Below are positions 14,409 to 22,165 of a stretch of DNA of 64,000 nt, in pieces. The DNA comes from Pelagibacterium montanilacus (GTDB lineage Bacteria; Pseudomonadota; Alphaproteobacteria; Rhizobiales; Devosiaceae). The stretch is taken from NCBI RefSeq assembly GCF_003992665.1, contig NZ_RZMX01000059.1, positions 248,001 through 312,000 of the forward strand, given 5' to 3'. The translations under genes were made by a program, and so were the position numbers. The notes beneath the pieces are model-generated. The model searched no databases, was not told the DNA's origin, and saw only the letters and a list, made by a program, of their open reading frames with translations. Positions within the stretch are counted from its first letter, which is position 1. Every line of letters starts with the position of its first letter.

Positions 14409-15458
14409 ATGGACCCCGTGATCGATCGGGACGAAGAGCGTCGTCTCGCGGCGCTCTACGCCCACGGCTTTCCCGCCGGGATCGACCGCGATGCGCTGCG
14501 GCGCATCGTGCGGATCGTGCAACTGGCGACCGATGCCTCGATGGTGTCGATCAGCGCGATCGGCCGCAACCAGGAAGTGGTACTGGCCGCTTCGGGCATT
14601 CCGACCGACCCCATCGACCGCACATTGTCGCTGGCGGCGCAGGTGATCGCCGGGCGCGACCCCATGATCATCGAGGACATTTCGGCCGAACCGGCCCACG
14701 CCGACTGCGCGCTGGTTTCGGGCGATCCGGGGATAAAGGCCTATATGGGCGCGCCGATCATGTCCGAGGACGGGCGCCCCATCGGCGTACTCAGCGTGAT
14801 GTCCGACACCCCGCGGCGGTTCGCGCTGCGCGAGATCGACCTCGTTGCCAATCTGGCCGGGCTGGCCGCCACCCAGATGGCGGCGGGCGTTGCCCAGGAC
14901 CGAGACATGCTCACCGGCGTGCCGACGCGCCGGCGGTTCCTCGGCGAAGTGGAGCGCGAGTTCGAGCGGGCCCGCCGCTATGGCTGCCCGGCGGCGCTGG
15001 TCTTCATCGAGATCGACGGCGCAGCCGAGATCAACCGGACCATCGGGCCGCGGGCGGGTGAGGAAATCATCAAGGCTGTCGCCAATCGCGCATCCGAAGA
15101 GTTGCGGGCCACCGATGTGCTCGGCCGGCTGGCCGGCGAGGAGTTCGGCCTGCTGCTGCCCGAGACCATGGCCTACGAAGCCAGCCAGTGCGCCGAGCGC
15201 CTGCGCGAAACCATCGGTGCGATGAGCTTCCGGGCCGGAGGCAAGGTGCTCTCGGTGACCGCGAGCCTGGGGATCGCCAATTTCGTGCCCGAGCTGGCCT
15301 CGGGCATCCAGTGGTTTGCCCAGGCCGATGTGGCGCTGTATCAGGCCAAGAAATCGGGCCGGAACTGCGTTGCGTTCGCGCCGCCGGTCGAGACCGCGGA
15401 CGGTCCCACGGCCGCGACGGATGAAATTGTGCCCTCGGTACGCTTCGACCTGCACTGA
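14409..15458 (+). CDS. GAF-GGDEF diguanylate cyclase-like protein
   Basis: 349 residues, soluble. The N-terminal GAF domain (about 20-165, with MGAPIMSEDGRPIGVLSV) is a likely ligand sensor. The C-terminal GGDEF domain (about 170-335) carries AGEEF in place of GG[DE]EF, with an intact inhibitory I-site RATD five residues before it. Cyclases of this family make cyclic-di-GMP from two GTP. The Gly-to-Ala change at the first motif position may lower activity, although the retained I-site argues for c-di-GMP binding at least. It starts after GACCAAGGAGACC, a good ribosome site. Confidence 0.85.
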   Translation: MDPVIDRDEERRLAALYAHGFPAGIDRDALRRIVRIVQLATDASMVSISAIGRNQEVVLAASGIPTDPIDRTLSLAAQVIAGRDPMIIEDISAEPAHADCALVSGDPGIKAYMGAPIMSEDGRPIGVLSVMSDTPRRFALREIDLVANLAGLAATQMAAGVAQDRDMLTGVPTRRRFLGEVEREFERARRYGCPAALVFIEIDGAAEINRTIGPRAGEEIIKAVANRASEELRATDVLGRLAGEEFGLLLPETMAYEASQCAERLRETIGAMSFRAGGKVLSVTASLGIANFVPELASGIQWFAQADVALYQAKKSGRNCVAFAPPVETADGPTAATDEIVPSVRFDLH

Positions 15459-15585
15459 GACGGCGATGCGCCGGTGAACCAACACGGCGCTGCGGCGTTG
15501 GTGTCGTTCATCACCGTGCCACAGTCCGTGGACAATAAGGTCTGCCGGGCGGCCGGGACATGATGGCAAGGATACGGACATTTCA

Positions 15586-16296
15586 GTGATCGAGAGACCC
15601 CACCAAGGGAAGACCGGCGTTGCGCGCAAGGCGAGGGCATTCGTGCTGCGCTCGCGCCGAAGGTTCACGCTGGCGGAACTGGTGGCCGACGGCATCGTGC
15701 ACGGCATCGGGCTGGTGGTGGCGCTGGTGGCGGGCACCGTTCTGATCACGGTCGCGGCGATGGAAACCGCGCGCGACGAGGTGTTCGGGCTGGCGGTCTA
15801 TGTGGGCTCGCTGGTGGTGCTGTTCGGCGTCTCGATGGCGTTCAATCTGTGCCCGCCCGGCGCTGCCAAGGCCTGGCTGGCGCGGTTCGACCAGGCGGCG
15901 ATCTTCCTGTTCATCGCCGGGACCTACACGCCCTTTCTCACCGCGCTGGCCGATGTGCCGCTGGCAGACAAACTGCTGGTCTTCGTCTGGGCGACGGCGC
16001 TGATCGGCATGGCGCTGAAATTGTTCGTGCCTCAGCATTTCGGGCGGCTGGCCATCCCGATTTATCTCGCGATCGGCTGGAGCGGGGTGCTGGTGTTCAG
16101 CGCGCTGGCCGATGCACTGCCCAAGACCGCGCTCTGGCTGATCGTGGCCGGTGGCATCGCCTATTCGGCCGGAATCATCTTCCACCTCTGGGAGAAGCTG
16201 CACTTCCAGAACGTGCTCTGGCATGCCTTCGTGGTGCTGGGCGCGGCGCTTCACCTGATCGCGGTGTTCGACGCTATGGTGGTGAGCCGGCTTTAG
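15586..16296 (+). CDS. Haemolysin III family membrane protein
   Basis: 236 residues with seven hydrophobic segments. The family (HlyIII/PAQR) is recognised by an early VADGIVHGIG stretch, a central FDQAAIFLFIAGTYTPF and a late LWEKLHFQNVLWHAFVVLGAALHL, which carry the His and Asp residues of a buried metal site. In this branch the proteins are probably ceramidase-like or lipid-related membrane enzymes; the name haemolysin is historical. GTG 15586 is the chosen start. Confidence 0.88.
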   Translation: MIERPHQGKTGVARKARAFVLRSRRRFTLAELVADGIVHGIGLVVALVAGTVLITVAAMETARDEVFGLAVYVGSLVVLFGVSMAFNLCPPGAAKAWLARFDQAAIFLFIAGTYTPFLTALADVPLADKLLVFVWATALIGMALKLFVPQHFGRLAIPIYLAIGWSGVLVFSALADALPKTALWLIVAGGIAYSAGIIFHLWEKLHFQNVLWHAFVVLGAALHLIAVFDAMVVSRL

Positions 16297-16384
16297 AGGG
16301 CACGTGTTCGGGCCAGCGCGCCGCGCAAGGGAACCGGGCGGCGGGGCAGGGTGTTTGATAGAGGTATCACGTCAAGGAGCCCCG

Positions 16385-16699
16385 ATGAGCACTGCACGCA
16401 AAGCCGAAGACCGGCTGCTGGACAAGACCGAGCGCGAACTGGTGGACCAGACGCGGCATCCGGCGCTGGCCGCTGTATCGGACAAGGATCTGGCGCAGCT
16501 CATCAAGCTGTTGCGCGAGCGGCGCGACCGGGCGCGCGACCTCGCCAAGGCCCAGCGGCGCAACGCGCGCGGCAAGGGCAACGCCGAGGCCAGCGAAGGC
16601 GCGGACCGTGGCAACAGTGAAAAGATGAGCCTGCTGGCCCAGGCGCTGCAGCGCGCCAAAAAGGAAGTGGTGCGGCGCGGGCGTGCCACCGAGGTCTGA
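16385..16699 (+). CDS. Small charged helical protein of unknown function
   Basis: 104 residues from ATG 16385, with AAGGAG upstream. It is almost all helix, strongly charged and rich in Arg, Lys and Glu (DLAQLIKLLRERRDRARDLAK). A Gly/Asn-rich break comes near residue 65, then a second basic helix. It looks nucleic-acid binding or coiled-coil, but I cannot name a family. It is followed by a terminator at 16732. Confidence 0.7.
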   Translation: MSTARKAEDRLLDKTERELVDQTRHPALAAVSDKDLAQLIKLLRERRDRARDLAKAQRRNARGKGNAEASEGADRGNSEKMSLLAQALQRAKKEVVRRGRATEV

Positions 16700-16731
16700 G
16701 CCCGGAAAATCATTGAAACGCGAGCAATGTC

Positions 16732-16766
16732 ACGCCGGCCCCGCGCGAGAAGGGCCGGCGTTTTCT
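16732..16766 (+). terminator. Rho-independent terminator between convergent genes
   Basis: ACGCCGGCCC (16732-16741) pairs with GGGCCGGCGT (16752-16761), followed by TTTTC. The T-run is on the plus side, so it mainly serves the small gene ending at 16699. Confidence 0.75.
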
Positions 16767-16768
16767 GC

Positions 16769-18616
16769 TTATTCGTCCGGGAGCACGCGGACGGCGCCCT
16801 TGTCCGCGCTCGAGGCGAGCATGGCATAGGCCTTGAGCGCGGTCGTGATCTTGCGCTTGCGCTTTTCAAGCGGCTTCCATGCATCGGCGCCGCGCGAATC
16901 CATCTCCTCGCGCCGGCGGATGAGCTCGGCATCGGACACCAGAAGGTTGATGGTGCGGTTGGGGATGTCGATCTCGATGGTATCGCCCTGTTCCACGAGC
17001 CCGATGGCGCCGCCCTGGGCCGCTTCGGGCGAGACGTGGCCGATCGAGAGGCCCGACGTGCCGCCCGAAAACCGTCCGTCTGTCAGCAGCGCGCAGTCCG
17101 CGCCCAGTCCCTTGGACTTGAGATAGCTCGTGGGATAGAGCATTTCCTGCATGCCCGGCCCGCCCTTGGGGCCCTCATAGCGGATGACGACCACGTCGCC
17201 GGCCTTGACCTTGCCCGTGAGAATGCCGGAGACGGCGCTGTCCTGGCTTTCGTAGACCACGGCCTTGCCGGTGAACTTGAGGATGGAGTCATCCACGCCC
17301 GCAGTCTTCACGATGCAGCCATCGAGCGCGATGTTGCCCTTGAGTACTGCCAGTCCGCCATCCTTGGAAAACGCGTGATCGGCCGAACGGATGACGCCGT
17401 TGCTGCGGTCGAGATCGAGCTCTTTCCAGCGGTTTTCGGTCGAGAAGGCCTCGGTGGTGCGGACCCCGCCCGGCGCAGCCATGAAGAACTGGCGCACGCT
17501 GTCGGAATTGGTGCGCGAGATGTCCCATTTGTCGAGCGCATCGCCTATGGTGGCGCTGTGGATGGTGGGCAGGTCGCGATTGAGCAGGTTCGCCCGGTCG
17601 AGCTGGCCGAGAATGCTCATGATGCCCCCGGCCCGGTGCACGTCTTCCATGTGGACGTCGGACTTGGCGGGCGCCACCTTGCAGAGCACGGGGACCTTGC
17701 GCGAGAGCTGGTCGATATCCTCAAGGTCGAAATCGATCTCGCCTTCATGGGCGGCGGCGAGGATGTGCAGGACCGTATTGGTCGACCCTCCCATGGCGAT
17801 ATCGAGCGCCATGGCGTTCTCGAACGCGCCCTTGGAGGCGACGTTGCGCGGCAGCACGCTTTCGTCATCCTGCTCGTAGTACCGGCGCGCCAGATCGACG
17901 ATCAGATGCCCGGCTTCGAGGAACAGGCGCCTGCGGTCCGCGTGGGTGGCGAGGGTCGAGCCGTTGCCCGGCAGCGAGAGGCCGAGCGCCTCGGTGAGGC
18001 AATTCATGGAATTGGCCGTGAACATGCCCGAGCACGACCCGCAGGTGGGGCAGGCATTCTCTTCGAACGACTGGACTTCGGCATCGGTGTAGCTGTCATC
18101 GGCGGCCACGACCATGGCATCGACCAGATCGACGGCGCGGACTTCGTCCTTGTAGACGACCTTGCCCGCTTCCATGGGGCCGCCCGAGACGAAGACGACG
18201 GGGATGTTAAGCCGCATGGCGGCGTTGAGCATGCCCGGGGTGATCTTGTCGCAGTTCGAGATGCAGACCATGGCATCGGCGCAGTGGCCGTTGACCATGT
18301 ATTCCACGCTGTCGGCGATCACCTCGCGGCTGGGCAGCGAATAGAGCATGCCGTCATGGCCCATGGCGATGCCGTCGTCGACCGCGATGGTGTTGAATTC
18401 CTTGGCCACGCCGCCGGCGCGCTCGATCTCGCGCGCCACCATCTGCCCCAGATCCTTGAGGTGGACGTGGCCGGGCACGAACTGGGTGAAGGAGTTGACC
18501 ACGGCAATGATGGGCTTGCCGAAATCTCCATCCTTCATGCCAGTGGCGCGCCAGAGGCCGCGGGCACCGGCCATGTTGCGACCGTGAGTGGTTGTGCGTG
18601 AGCGATATGCGGGCAT
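16769..18616 (-). CDS. ilvD: Dihydroxy-acid dehydratase
   Basis: 615 residues from ATG 18616 ([20 protein letters not shown]), with AGGTGA upstream; the E. coli enzyme is 616. It converts 2,3-dihydroxy-isovalerate and its methyl homologue to the 2-keto acids in valine, leucine and isoleucine synthesis. Iron-sulfur cluster cysteines are seen in [12 protein letters not shown] and [18 protein letters not shown]. The motif [19 protein letters not shown] is also intact. It stands alone, with an unusual 900-base upstream region. Confidence 0.96.
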   Translation of the reverse strand: MPAYRSRTTTHGRNMAGARGLWRATGMKDGDFGKPIIAVVNSFTQFVPGHVHLKDLGQMVAREIERAGGVAKEFNTIAVDDGIAMGHDGMLYSLPSREVIADSVEYMVNGHCADAMVCISNCDKITPGMLNAAMRLNIPVVFVSGGPMEAGKVVYKDEVRAVDLVDAMVVAADDSYTDAEVQSFEENACPTCGSCSGMFTANSMNCLTEALGLSLPGNGSTLATHADRRRLFLEAGHLIVDLARRYYEQDDESVLPRNVASKGAFENAMALDIAMGGSTNTVLHILAAAHEGEIDFDLEDIDQLSRKVPVLCKVAPAKSDVHMEDVHRAGGIMSILGQLDRANLLNRDLPTIHSATIGDALDKWDISRTNSDSVRQFFMAAPGGVRTTEAFSTENRWKELDLDRSNGVIRSADHAFSKDGGLAVLKGNIALDGCIVKTAGVDDSILKFTGKAVVYESQDSAVSGILTGKVKAGDVVVIRYEGPKGGPGMQEMLYPTSYLKSKGLGADCALLTDGRFSGGTSGLSIGHVSPEAAQGGAIGLVEQGDTIEIDIPNRTINLLVSDAELIRRREEMDSRGADAWKPLEKRKRKITTALKAYAMLASSADKGAVRVLPDE

Positions 18617-18735
18617 GAGGTCACCTGCTTTTGGGAGAACGTGTTCGGCATCGTGACGTGCCGGCGCGCAGTCTCCTCCTGTACGCGGCGGCATGCTCCC
18701 TGTCTATCGCGGGCACGCCGATGTGTAAAGCAAAA

Positions 18736-18758
18736 CCGTACCGTACCGTACGGTACGG
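18736..18758. promoter_or_regulatory. 18-bp perfect palindrome upstream of ilvD, possible operator
   Basis: CCGTACCGTACGGTACGG (18741-18758) is its own reverse complement, and one more CCGTA unit precedes it. The pentamer period gives a dyad with repeated half sites, as in many TetR-type operators. It lies about 125 bases upstream of the ilvD start codon. No regulator gene is adjacent. Confidence 0.45.
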
Positions 18759-18762
18759 CTGA

Positions 18763-18910
18763 GGTGGGGATGGTGGGGAATCGGGGAGGGGCGAGGGAAG
18801 GGGAGGAATGGAGGAGGCTGGAGAGAGGAAGGGAAAGAAGACAGGCAGGAAGGAAGGAAGGAAGGAAGGAAGGAAGGAAGGAAGGAAGGGGGAAGAGGAG
18901 AAGAGCGCGG
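18763..18910 (+). repeat. Purine-rich tract with perfect (GGAA)10 microsatellite
   Basis: From about 18763 to 18910 the plus strand is nearly all G and A. Inside it, 18848-18887 is ten exact GGAA units. Such tracts vary in length by slipped-strand copying in some pathogens. Here the tract lies about 230 bases upstream of ilvD, in no credible reading frame. Confidence 0.9.
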
Positions 18911-19070
18911 GTATGTTCGGCCTGGCGGCAGCCGAGCCCCTGCGTTGCCTCGGCCCTAAGCAGGGGCCATCAGCCGAAATCGCAGGAACTGGTTGGGGCA
19001 GGTATGCTGATGGGCCCGGGATGATGCCCGGGGCAGCCATGTGGGGTGGGGGCGGTGAAGACCCAGCAGG

Positions 19071-19110
19071 ACCCCTCACCCCCGGCCCCTCTCCCTCAAG
19101 GGGAGAGGGG
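19071..19110. repeat. CCCCTCACCCCC-type palindromic repeat, copy A
   Basis: Starts ACCCCTCACCCCCGGCCCC and ends with a hairpin, CCCCTCTCC paired with GGAGAGGGG around CTCAAG. Copies with the same core are at 19281-19345 and 31576-31641. Confidence 0.75.
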
Positions 19111-19185
19111 TGCGAAGACACCGGGTCTGCACCTGGACCAGCCCGGCACTCCCGAGGACGAAGCCCTCACCGCGCTCGGCCCCAT

Positions 19186-19246
19186 CTTCCCTTCTTCGCT
19201 TGAGGGAGAAGGTGGCTCGGGCCGAAGGCCCGAGACGGATGAGGGG
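19186..19246. repeat. Related palindromic repeat, opposite orientation
   Basis: On the minus strand it begins CCCCTCATCCGTCTCGG, folds into CTCGGGCC-GAA-GGCCCGAG (19216-19234, perfect 8 bp) and ends with CACCTTCTCCC. It belongs to the same broad family as the copies at 19071 and 34070. Confidence 0.65.
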
Positions 19247-19280
19247 TTGACCGTTGAGCGCCCGGACGATCAGCCGGAGG

Positions 19281-19345
19281 ACCCCTCACCCCCGGCCCCT
19301 CCCCTCAAGGGGAGAGGGGGGCTCGTGGGGCAGCGGCGGTGTGTG
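19281..19345. repeat. CCCCTCACCCCC-type palindromic repeat, copy B, extended form
   Basis: Same core as copy A, but extended by GGGGGGCTCGTGGGGCAGCG and GCGGTGTG. The same extension is found at 31576-31641 with one base changed, which shows that the unit is about 65 bases long. Confidence 0.75.
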
Positions 19346-19535
19346 AACTGCGGAGCGCGCGCGAGGGTTGGGCTGATTGTCTCGATGGAATTCATCATGT
19401 GCCGCTGATCCCCACTCCCGCCAAGGGCTTGGCGATCATGGCTTCACAGGCAGTTGTCGCTGCATTGCAGCAGCGGCGGGGCTCGACCGGGTCTTTGCAG
19501 GGGGCGGGAATTGGCCGATGATCGGGAGCCCAATA

Positions 19536-20057
19536 ATGGCCGAGGAGCGAGTCGTGATCAGTCCTGAATTTGCACAGGCCATGGCGGCCTATAATGCGGA
19601 GATGAACCGGCGCATCTATGGTGCGACCCTGCGGCTGTCCGATGCCGATCGCAAGGCGGAGCGGGGGCTGTTCTGGCATTCGATCCACGGGACGCTGAGC
19701 CATATCCTGTGGGCCGATACCTTGTGGCTCGCCCGGCTGGGGACGGGCGAGAAGCCTGACCTTCCGATCGCGCAGAGCGATCAGATGGAAGGCGATTTCG
19801 ACACCCTTTGGTCGCGGCGCCAGGCGTTCGACGGGGTGATCGCGCAATGGGCCGGCGGGCTTGCTCAGGCCGATCTCGAGGGCGAGTTGACCTGGTACAG
19901 CGGTGCGGTGGATCGGGAACTGACGCGGAGCCGGGCGCTGTGCGTGATGCAGATCTTCAACCACCAGACCCATCATCGCGGGCAGGTTCACGGGGCGCTC
20001 ACGGCACTGGGCGAAAAGACCGGGGACACCGACCTGCCCTTCGTGCTCGAGCCGTAA
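19536..20057 (+). CDS. DinB family protein
   Basis: 173 residues from ATG 19536, with GGGAG upstream. GTG 19554, also with a good ribosome site (GAGGAG), would give the more usual DinB start and is a real alternative. Four-helix-bundle metal-binding family: the first metal His is in WHSIHGTLSHILWAD and the later pair in NHQTHHRGQVHGAL. Many members are thiol-dependent S-transferases or damage-induced proteins of unknown activity. The next gene begins 11 bases downstream, so the two are probably co-transcribed. Confidence 0.85.
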   Translation: MAEERVVISPEFAQAMAAYNAEMNRRIYGATLRLSDADRKAERGLFWHSIHGTLSHILWADTLWLARLGTGEKPDLPIAQSDQMEGDFDTLWSRRQAFDGVIAQWAGGLAQADLEGELTWYSGAVDRELTRSRALCVMQIFNHQTHHRGQVHGALTALGEKTGDTDLPFVLEP

Positions 20058-20068
20058 CGGCGGCGTCC

Positions 20069-20578
20069 ATGGGCATTTTCATCGCCCTTTTGCGCGCCGT
20101 CAACGTGGGCGGCACCGGCAAGCTGCCCATGGCCGAGCTCAAGGCCATGTGCGCCGAGATCGGGTTTGCCGATGCGCGGACCTATATCGCCAGCGGCAAT
20201 GTGGTGTTCTCGAGCGCGCTGACTGCGGGGGAGGTCAAGGCCCGGCTCGAGGCGCGGCTGGCCGCCCATGCCGGCAAGCCCGTGGGCGTGATGGTGCGCA
20301 CCGACGCCGAGATGGCCCGCGTGCTCGCGGACAATCCCTTTGCCGGGCAGCCGCCCAGTCAGGTGGTGGCGATCTTTCTCGACGATGCACCGCCTGCCGA
20401 TGCGCTCCAGGGTGTGACCAACCGGTCCGGTGAGGACATCGCGCTCGGGGCGCGGGAGATCTACGTCCATTACGACCAGGGCATGGGGCAGTCGCGGCTG
20501 ACCATTCCCGCAGCGCGGCGCGGGACGGCGCGCAACATGAATACGGTCGCGAAACTGGCGGCCATGGCGGGAGCTTAG
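20069..20578 (+). CDS. DUF1697 family protein
   Basis: 169 residues from ATG 20069. It has the conserved DUF1697 start (FIALLRAVNVGGTGKLPMAEL), then YIASGNVVFSS and a late TARNMNTVAKLAAMA. It is cytosolic and of unknown function. Its last 4 bases overlap the end of the convergent SRPBCC gene. Confidence 0.9.
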   Translation: MGIFIALLRAVNVGGTGKLPMAELKAMCAEIGFADARTYIASGNVVFSSALTAGEVKARLEARLAAHAGKPVGVMVRTDAEMARVLADNPFAGQPPSQVVAIFLDDAPPADALQGVTNRSGEDIALGAREIYVHYDQGMGQSRLTIPAARRGTARNMNTVAKLAAMAGA

Positions 20579-21042
20579 CTGCGGGCCTCGCAATAGAGCG
20601 CAAGATTGTCGAGGGTCGAGGCGAGGCCGATGGCGTGATCCTCAGGAGAAATGCCGGTCGGCACGCCGGTGCAGGTGATGGTTACCTCGGTGCCCGCGTC
20701 CGACGACACCAGCGACGTGGTCATCGTCATGGTGCCGGAAAAGGCGGGATCGTTCGAGGAAAAGTCGATGGCTTCGGTCACCCGCCTGCCGGGATCGAGC
20801 GCGACGAACCTGCTTTCGAACACGTCGCTGCCGTCACCGGATTTTCCGGGGACGGACCGGTCCTCGTAGTGGAGGGCCATGCGCAGCGTACCGCCGGGCC
20901 GTGGATCGAAGCCGAGGACCTCGCCGCGCATGCCGGTTGGCGGACGCCACTCGACCATCGCCTCCGGGTCGATCAGCGCAGCATAGATGCGGGGGGGCTC
21001 GGCGGCGATGATGCGCGACGCGCTGTCGGTCCGCCCGCTCAT
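20575..21042 (-). CDS. SRPBCC (AHSA1-like) family protein
   Basis: 155 residues with the START/AHSA1 lipid- or ligand-binding fold: RIIAAEPPRIYAALIDPEAM at the start, a GxLRMALHY strand, FESRFVALDPGRRVTEAIDF, and a C-terminal helix ending NLALYCEA. The ligand is unknown. Its start codon overlaps the stop of the DHFR-like gene (4-base overlap), so the two are translated together. Confidence 0.82.
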   Translation of the reverse strand: MSGRTDSASRIIAAEPPRIYAALIDPEAMVEWRPPTGMRGEVLGFDPRPGGTLRMALHYEDRSVPGKSGDGSDVFESRFVALDPGRRVTEAIDFSSNDPAFSGTMTMTTSLVSSDAGTEVTITCTGVPTGISPEDHAIGLASTLDNLALYCEARS

Positions 21043-21593
21043 GAAGCCAGCGCGTAGCGCAGGATGACGCCACCGGTGGCGAGGGGGCGGGACTCGAGGA
21101 GGGTCAGGGGCGGCAGGGTGCGGCCGGGTTTGAAGAGAGGAACACCCGAGCCGCGGATGACCGGCGCGAGGCAGATGCGGTACTCATCCACGAGGCCGCC
21201 CGCGAGCAGGGTGTCGAGCAGGTCGGCGCTGCCGAAGACATAGATGTTGCGCCCATCCTGGCGCTTGAGCGCGGCGATGGCCTTTGAGGCGTCGCCTTCA
21301 AGGAGGCTGGCATTGGCCCAGTCGAGCGGGCCGGACAGGGTGCGCGAAGCGACGCGCTTGTCGACCGCGTTCATGAAATCGGCGACCTCATCGGTCTCGT
21401 TCGCCCAGTGGGCGGCCATGCCCTCATAGGTCTTGCGCCCGAAAACCAGCGTGTCCATGTCCCGGCCCTGTTCGAGCGAGAACGCCTCGAGCTCGTCGCC
21501 CCATACGGTCTGGTGGAAATCGAGCTGCCAGGGGGTGTCCCCGTCGAACTGACCGTCGAGCGTCATGACGTTCCAGGCGATGAGCTTGCGCAT
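21039..21593 (-). CDS. Dihydrofolate reductase family protein (RibD C-terminal type)
   Basis: 184 residues from ATG 21593, after GGGGAG; a longer reading would start in a poor context. Features are MRKLIAWNVMTLDGQFDG, LVFGRKTYEGMAAHW, a central cofactor stretch RNIYVFGSADLLDTLLAGGLVDEYR and PGRTLPPLTLLE. It is NADPH-dependent reductase-like, but the true substrate is not known and it is not a housekeeping FolA. It forms an operon with the SRPBCC gene. Confidence 0.85.
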   Translation of the reverse strand: MRKLIAWNVMTLDGQFDGDTPWQLDFHQTVWGDELEAFSLEQGRDMDTLVFGRKTYEGMAAHWANETDEVADFMNAVDKRVASRTLSGPLDWANASLLEGDASKAIAALKRQDGRNIYVFGSADLLDTLLAGGLVDEYRICLAPVIRGSGVPLFKPGRTLPPLTLLESRPLATGGVILRYALAS

Positions 21594-21770
21594 TGGGCAC
21601 TCCCCGATTGCGGCGGGCTGCGATTGGATCGATAGTTGAACCGGCCGCTCCCGATCGTCAATCCGAACAATCGTCCGCCGGCCCGGAAAAAACGCGTCAC
21701 GGGCTGTCGGGAGACGTGAGGCTCGTGCGTCCTCCGGCTGGTGCAGCCACAAGCTTCAAAGGAGAATACC

Positions 21771-22121
21771 GTGGTTTACGTTCAAGGGTTCGCTGCCGCC
21801 GTGCCGACCGCGCGAAAGCAGGAATATGCCGATTTTTCGCTCAAGGCCCACGCCATGTTCAAGCGGCTGGGCGCGGTGCGCTACGTCGAGTGCTGGGGCG
21901 ACGACGTGCCCAAGGGCACGGTCAACGACTTCTTCACCGCCGTCCAATGCAAGGACGACGAGACACCGGTCTTCAGCTGGATCGAATATCCCGACAAGGC
22001 GACCTATGAAGCCGCCATCAAAGGGATGATGGAAGATCCGGAGATGGAAGGCTTGGAGATGCCGTTCGACGGGCAGCGCATGATCTATGGCGGGTTCGAG
22101 GTTATCGTCGACGAACTCTAA
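21771..22121 (+). CDS. DUF1428 family protein
   Basis: 116 residues from GTG 21771, after a clear AAGGAG. Typical DUF1428 sequence: VYVQGFAAAVP, YVECWGDDVPKG, SWIEYPDKATYEAA and the late PFDGQRMIYGGFEVIV. These are small ferredoxin-like (dimeric alpha-beta barrel) proteins of unknown function. It is divergent from the DHFR-like gene. Confidence 0.9.
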   Translation: MVYVQGFAAAVPTARKQEYADFSLKAHAMFKRLGAVRYVECWGDDVPKGTVNDFFTAVQCKDDETPVFSWIEYPDKATYEAAIKGMMEDPEMEGLEMPFDGQRMIYGGFEVIVDEL

Positions 22122-22165
22122 GGCGCCGACAGGCAGGCTGGCCCGGTTGCCCGGGCCTGCCGCCA

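Larger units (their letters stand above)
18617..19535. other. Long gene-free region upstream of ilvD
   Basis: About 920 bases with no credible gene on either strand. Going outward from ilvD it holds an 18-bp palindrome, a G/A-rich strand with a perfect GGAA tract, a low-similarity stretch (18900-19060), and three palindromic repeat elements. Frames that are open here run through simple repeats and have no sensible composition. Confidence 0.7.

Noticed and set aside
15586-16296. True haemolysin toxin
   Set aside because: Haemolysin III family proteins are ordinary integral membrane proteins, and the context gives no virulence sign.
16727-18601. 624-codon plus-strand frame opposite ilvD
   Set aside because: Complement of ilvD codons; no domain visible and no ribosome site.
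18848-18887. Possible CRISPR or tandem gene repeat
   Set aside because: A pure 4-base microsatellite, with no spacers and no repeat-sized units.
18621-19121. Open frame reading PSFLPSFLP repeats
   Set aside because: It is the translation of the GGAA/TTCC microsatellite; the frame has no conserved part.
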